Shown here: positions 60,819 through 64,000 of the stretch, piece by piece
Layout: each line of letters opens with the position of its first letter
How positions within the stretch are numbered: the stretch's first letter is position 1
NCBI RefSeq assembly: GCF_004135365.1
Contig: NZ_CP035492.1
Coordinates: 1,550,001 to 1,614,000 of the forward strand
DNA: 64,000 nucleotides
Direction of reading: 5' to 3'
DNA from: Paenibacillus protaetiae
GTDB lineage: Bacteria; Bacillota; Bacilli; Paenibacillales; Paenibacillaceae
Notes under the pieces: generated by a model
What the model was told of the DNA's origin: nothing
The model's input: the letters and a program-made list of their open reading frames with translations, nothing else
Databases searched by the model: none
Position numbers and translations under genes: made by a program

Positions 60819-61852
60819 TATCGTTTCCCTCCTTGCGGAGCATCATCAGCGTATACATGGTAAAGCGTCGACTCCGGTTCCGGGAACGGCGCATGATCCG
60901 CGTAAGTGGTCGCTTCGTCGACAGCCGCGCGCAGTTCGGCCAGCAGCTGGTTGTCAAGCTCCTCGTTCCATAAGCCGCACTCTTCCAAATAATTACGATA
61001 CTTCACAATGCCGTCCTTGGCGCGATGCTCATCCACTTCTTCTTTCGTCCGGTAAGCCATATCGTTGTCGGAAGTGGAATGCGGCGATACGCGGTATACC
61101 ATGGCTTCAATCAAGGTTGGCCCTTCGCCGGCAATCGCACGTTCACGGGCTTCCTTCACGGCGCGGAACACTTCCAGCGCATCGTTGCCGTCTACCTGGT
61201 AACCCGGGAAGCCGTAACCAAGCGCACGGTCGGCTACGCGGCCGCCAAGCTGCTTGCTTACCGGTACCGAAATGGCGTACTGATTATTTTCGCACATCAG
61301 AATAACCGGCAGCTTATGTACGCCAGCAAAGTTGCAGCCTTCATGGAAGTCGCCTTGGTTGCTTGAGCCTTCGCCAAAAGTCACGAAGCTGACCAGCTTC
61401 TGCTGCTTCATCTTGGCCGCAAGCGCGATTCCAACAGCGTGAGGCACCTGGGTTGTCACCGGGCTGGAGCCCGTTACAATCCGAAGCTTCTTATGGCCGA
61501 AGTGACCCGGCATCTGCCGTCCGCCGCTGTTTGGATCCTCCGCTTTTGCAAAAACCGAAAGCATCAGCTCTTTTAACGTCATGCCAACCGACAGCGTAAA
61601 CGCGTAATCCCGGTAATACGGCAGAAAATAGTCGTTATCCTTATCCAGTGCGAATGCAGCCGCTACCTGAGCGACCTCTTGGCCAACTCCGGAAACATGG
61701 AAATTGATTTTGCCCGCGCGCTGCAGCAGCAGCACACGCTCATCAAATTTGCGTCCCATTTGCATAATTTTGTACATTTCAATTGCTTTTTCATCAGAAA
61801 GACCTAATTCAGTATGCGGGAATACCCGCTTGGTGGAATTGATAGGGGTCAT
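60818..61852 (-). CDS. bkdAA: Branched-chain 2-oxoacid dehydrogenase E1 alpha
   Basis: Alpha subunit of E1. 344 residues from an ATG at 61852 with AAGGAGG 9 bases upstream. Thiamine-diphosphate motif FGEGSSNQGDFHEGCNFAG with NNQYAIS (about 165-205), conserved phosphorylation-loop-like YRVSPHSTSDND. Between lpdV and bkdAB. Confidence 0.95.
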   Translation of the reverse strand: MTPINSTKRVFPHTELGLSDEKAIEMYKIMQMGRKFDERVLLLQRAGKINFHVSGVGQEVAQVAAAFALDKDNDYFLPYYRDYAFTLSVGMTLKELMLSVFAKAEDPNSGGRQMPGHFGHKKLRIVTGSSPVTTQVPHAVGIALAAKMKQQKLVSFVTFGEGSSNQGDFHEGCNFAGVHKLPVILMCENNQYAISVPVSKQLGGRVADRALGYGFPGYQVDGNDALEVFRAVKEARERAIAGEGPTLIEAMVYRVSPHSTSDNDMAYRTKEEVDEHRAKDGIVKYRNYLEECGLWNEELDNQLLAELRAAVDEATTYADHAPFPEPESTLYHVYADDAPQGGKR

Positions 61853-61961
61853 TAGGAACAGCCTCCTTTTAACCAAGTATTAAAACCAGGTACTAATACT
61901 TGCTCACACCTATTATACCCGCTTTTTGCTAAAAGGGAAACCTTCTCCCGGATTCCCGCTT

Positions 61962-63392
61962 CTAGAACGCTAACGACTTGCCATCAACCGCCAGCATCGC
62001 TTCGCCAAGCGCCTCCGACAGCGTTGGATGCGGGTGAATCGTCTGCCCGACCTCCCATGGGGTAGCATCCAGCACCGAGGCAAGCGCACCTTCCGCGATC
62101 ATGTCGGTCGCATGACCGCCAATGATATGAATTCCCAGCAAATCGTTGGTTTCACGGTCGGCGATGACTTTTACGAATCCTTCCGGATGGCCGGTAATGA
62201 CCGCTTTGCCAATAGCCTGAAACGGAATTTTGCCTGTCTTAATATCATAGCCTTTGGAAAGTGCCGCTTCTTCCGTTAAACCGTAGGAAGCGATTTCCGG
62301 GCGCGAATAAATGCAGCGCGGAATCAGATGATGCGGCACCTGTGAAGGCCGGCCGCCCAGCAAATGGTCAACAGCATTGATGCCTTCATGCGCTGCAGCA
62401 TGAGCCAGCTGAACGCCGCCAATTACGTCGCCAATCGCATAAATATGCGGTTCATTCGTTTGCCCGTATTCATTCACCTGAATAAACCCGCCGGAAGTGC
62501 GGATATCCGTATTCTCAAGGCCGATGCCTTCAATGTTGGCCATGCGCCCAACCGACAACAGCATTTGCGCAGCCGTCAGCTGGACGCGACCTTCCGGTAA
62601 GGTTGCGCTAATTTCAACTTCTCCCTCATCGCCAGTTCGATATGTATCTGTATGCAGCTGGGCGCTGGTCACAATCCGTACGCCGCGTTTGCGCAGCGAT
62701 TTCGCAATCTCGGCCGAAACCTCGGTATCTTCGCCGGGCAATAGCCGCGTGCCGGCTTCAACAATCGTTACTTCCACGCCAAAATCATGCAGCAGCGACG
62801 CCCATTCCACGCCGATTACACCGCCGCCTATGATTAGCATGGAGGAAGGCAGCTTATCCAGCTTAAGCGCATCATCACTTGTTAAAATATGCTTGCCGTC
62901 CGGCGTCAGCCCTGGGAGCGAACGCGGCCTGGAGCCTGTTGCAATAATAAGATTAGCGGACACGACCGATTCCATCTCACCGTCCGGCAGTTCAACCGCC
63001 AGCGACCCGCTGCGCGGCGAAAAAATCGACGGCCCGATAATTCGGCCCCTGCCGTTAATGATTTGAATGCCATGTTTTTTCATAAGGCTTTGCAGCCCGC
63101 GGTACAGCTGGTCTACGGTTTTTTCCTTCCGCTGCTGCACGCCGCCGAAATTTAACGAAGCCGCCCCTTCGGCGATGTCGATGCCGTAAGCGGAAGCGTT
63201 CAACAGCGTTGCATACACCTCTGCGCTGCGCAAAAGCGATTTGCTTGGAATGCAGCCCCGGTGCAAGCAAGTTCCTCCGAGCTTGTCCATCTCCACGATA
63301 GCGACGCTTTTGCCCGCTTGAGCGGCACGGATTGCCGCCGTATACCCTCCCGGACCGCCTCCTAATACGGCTACATCTACTTCAATTGCCAT
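61962..63392 (-). CDS. lpdV: Dihydrolipoamide dehydrogenase (E3) of the bkd complex
   Basis: Reoxidises dihydrolipoyl groups with NAD. 476 residues from an ATG at 63392 (GGAGGG 7 bases upstream). FAD loop GGGPGGYTAAIRAAQ, redox cysteines in GGTCLHRGCIPSK (about 41-53), NAD domain GGGVIGVEWA and C-terminal His in HPHPTLSE. No bkdR, ptb, bcd or buk gene precedes it here; B. subtilis has those upstream. Separated from bkdAA by 109 bases. Confidence 0.94.
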   Translation of the reverse strand: MAIEVDVAVLGGGPGGYTAAIRAAQAGKSVAIVEMDKLGGTCLHRGCIPSKSLLRSAEVYATLLNASAYGIDIAEGAASLNFGGVQQRKEKTVDQLYRGLQSLMKKHGIQIINGRGRIIGPSIFSPRSGSLAVELPDGEMESVVSANLIIATGSRPRSLPGLTPDGKHILTSDDALKLDKLPSSMLIIGGGVIGVEWASLLHDFGVEVTIVEAGTRLLPGEDTEVSAEIAKSLRKRGVRIVTSAQLHTDTYRTGDEGEVEISATLPEGRVQLTAAQMLLSVGRMANIEGIGLENTDIRTSGGFIQVNEYGQTNEPHIYAIGDVIGGVQLAHAAAHEGINAVDHLLGGRPSQVPHHLIPRCIYSRPEIASYGLTEEAALSKGYDIKTGKIPFQAIGKAVITGHPEGFVKVIADRETNDLLGIHIIGGHATDMIAEGALASVLDATPWEVGQTIHPHPTLSEALGEAMLAVDGKSLAF

Positions 63393-63589
63393 GCTATGTC
63401 CCTCCAATAATAATAAGTCCAGTTATAATGACCATCTATCCTTATAGAACTCGGATACCCTCATCTCTTGTCTATCCCATTGTAACCTGTTTGCATACGT
63501 GTGGACAAACGCTATTCCGAAATAGACAGTGCGCCGCGGAAAAGGTATGATAGAAGAAATGTAAAATTCAGGACAAGGGGCAAAGACAG

Positions 63590-63883
63590 ATGAAACTTGT
63601 TGTGGCAAGGTTTATTGCGATCCTGATATTAGCCATTCCCGGTTTAATTGCATGCATTGGATTTTTGAAAATGAAAGATGCTGTATTTTTCTATTTTTCC
63701 GACTTTGGCAATGATGCGGTAACGCCTCATTTTGCTTGGCTCAAGTTCATCCTTGGCTTCCTTATGTTTGGCGGCGGCGCCGGTTTTATTAGCGGATGGG
63801 TCTTTTTCCGCGACCGGAAGCGCAACTATGTCGCAACACGGTTCCGCGAAAAACGTCCTCGGCCTCCGAAGCCGCAAATGTAA
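63590..63883 (+). CDS. yqzF: DUF2627 two-helix membrane protein (YqzF position)
   Basis: 97 residues: helices about 6-24 and 51-72, and a basic Arg/Pro/Lys-rich C-terminal tail. AAGGGG precedes the ATG. Divergent from lpdV, where B. subtilis has yqzF (family DUF2627) next to the bkd region. Function unknown. Followed by its own terminator. Confidence 0.75.
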   Translation: MKLVVARFIAILILAIPGLIACIGFLKMKDAVFFYFSDFGNDAVTPHFAWLKFILGFLMFGGGAGFISGWVFFRDRKRNYVATRFREKRPRPPKPQM

Positions 63884-63947
63884 CAGATATGCGTGACAGC
63901 CGCCGTTATGGATCTGCGCCTCCAATCGTTATTTAACCATTGGAATG

Positions 63948-63978
63948 CAGCCGTTCATGAAACGAGCGGCTGTTTTTT
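63948..63978 (+). terminator. Intrinsic terminator of the DUF2627 gene
   Basis: Stem CAGCCG / CGGCTG (63948-63953 with 63967-63972) extended by TC/GA, followed by six T on the plus strand. Confidence 0.75.
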
Positions 63979-63990
63979 ATTGCTTCGGCA

Positions 63991-64000
63991 TAAGGAGGAA
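63991..64000 (+). promoter_or_regulatory. Ribosome-binding site of a gene beyond the window
   Basis: TAAGGAGGAA at the very end of the window is an excellent plus-strand ribosome site, so another plus-strand gene probably starts within about ten bases after position 64000. Confidence 0.5.

Noticed and set aside
1-64000. Mobile elements, CRISPR arrays, prophage, tRNA or rRNA
   Set aside because: None seen; gene order follows the B. subtilis core chromosome throughout and no transposase-like product is encoded. The only recombinase is XerD.

Overview
The window looks like core chromosome of a spore-forming, low-GC-group Gram-positive bacterium of the Paenibacillus type (Paenibacillaceae). The basis is protein similarity recalled from known families, a base composition near 50 % GC, many TTG/GTG starts behind strong GGAGG ribosome sites, and a gene order that closely follows Bacillus subtilis from spoIVA to yqzF. 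No rRNA, tRNA, CRISPR array, insertion sequence, prophage or transposase was seen. Almost all genes lie on the minus strand, and the few plus-strand genes are mostly short.

Layout. 1-3270: a ribose-type sugar ABC transporter (binding lipoprotein, ATPase, permease cut by the window edge). 3535-13150: spoIVA, yphF, an inserted ferredoxin / nucleotidyltransferase-like / ferredoxin trio, yphE, spoVIF, gpsA (frameshifted as read), plsY, der, yphA, rpsA. 13214-18870: plsC, cmk, ypfB, ypfA (PilZ), ypeB, a tiny zinc-ribbon gene where sleB would be expected, prsW, mecA/ypbH. 19061-24234: small membrane proteins, a CPBP protease, a rhodanese, and serA behind a structured leader. 24355-30990: resABCDE (cytochrome c maturation and its two-component system) and rluB. 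31045-36594: spmB, spmA, dacB, ytfJ, ytfI, scpB, scpA. 36747-40760: ribDE-BA-H under an FMN riboswitch. 41023-48908: ppiB, lysA, a shortened spoVA cluster (spoVAF, spoVAB, spoVAA only), the spoIIA operon (spoIIAA, spoIIAB, sigF) and dacF. 49094-56373: pdp, a Spo0E-like gene, pupG, deoB, xerD (frameshifted as read), yqzK, fur, spoIIM, nudF and mciZ. 56478-64000: an M20 peptidase, a Prli42-like 31-residue gene, lipB, the branched-chain 2-oxoacid dehydrogenase genes (lpdV, bkdAA, bkdAB, bkdB) and a DUF2627 gene.

How the genes work together. The dominant theme is sporulation and germination: compartment sigma control (spoIIAA/spoIIAB/sigF), engulfment (spoIIM), coat base (spoIVA), cortex and dehydration (dacB, spmA, spmB, dacF), forespore and germination functions (spoVAA, spoVAB, spoVAF, ypeB, ytfJ) and mother-cell FtsZ inhibition (mciZ). 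Promoter-like sites matching sigma-E, sigma-G and sigma-H consensus patterns lie in front of several of these. The rest is housekeeping: phospholipid synthesis (plsY, plsC, gpsA), riboflavin, lysine and serine synthesis, nucleoside salvage, haem-protein maturation, chromosome segregation and lipoate/branched-chain metabolism.

The least expected observations are the ferredoxin/nucleotidyltransferase insertion, the hairpins that would hide the ypeB and ribD ribosome sites, the missing sleB and spoVAC-AD-AE genes at their usual places, and two genes (gpsA, xerD) each broken by one missing base in a C run. The shared form of those two breaks points to sequencing error rather than biology. All functional assignments rest on recalled family knowledge and reading by eye; no database search was run.
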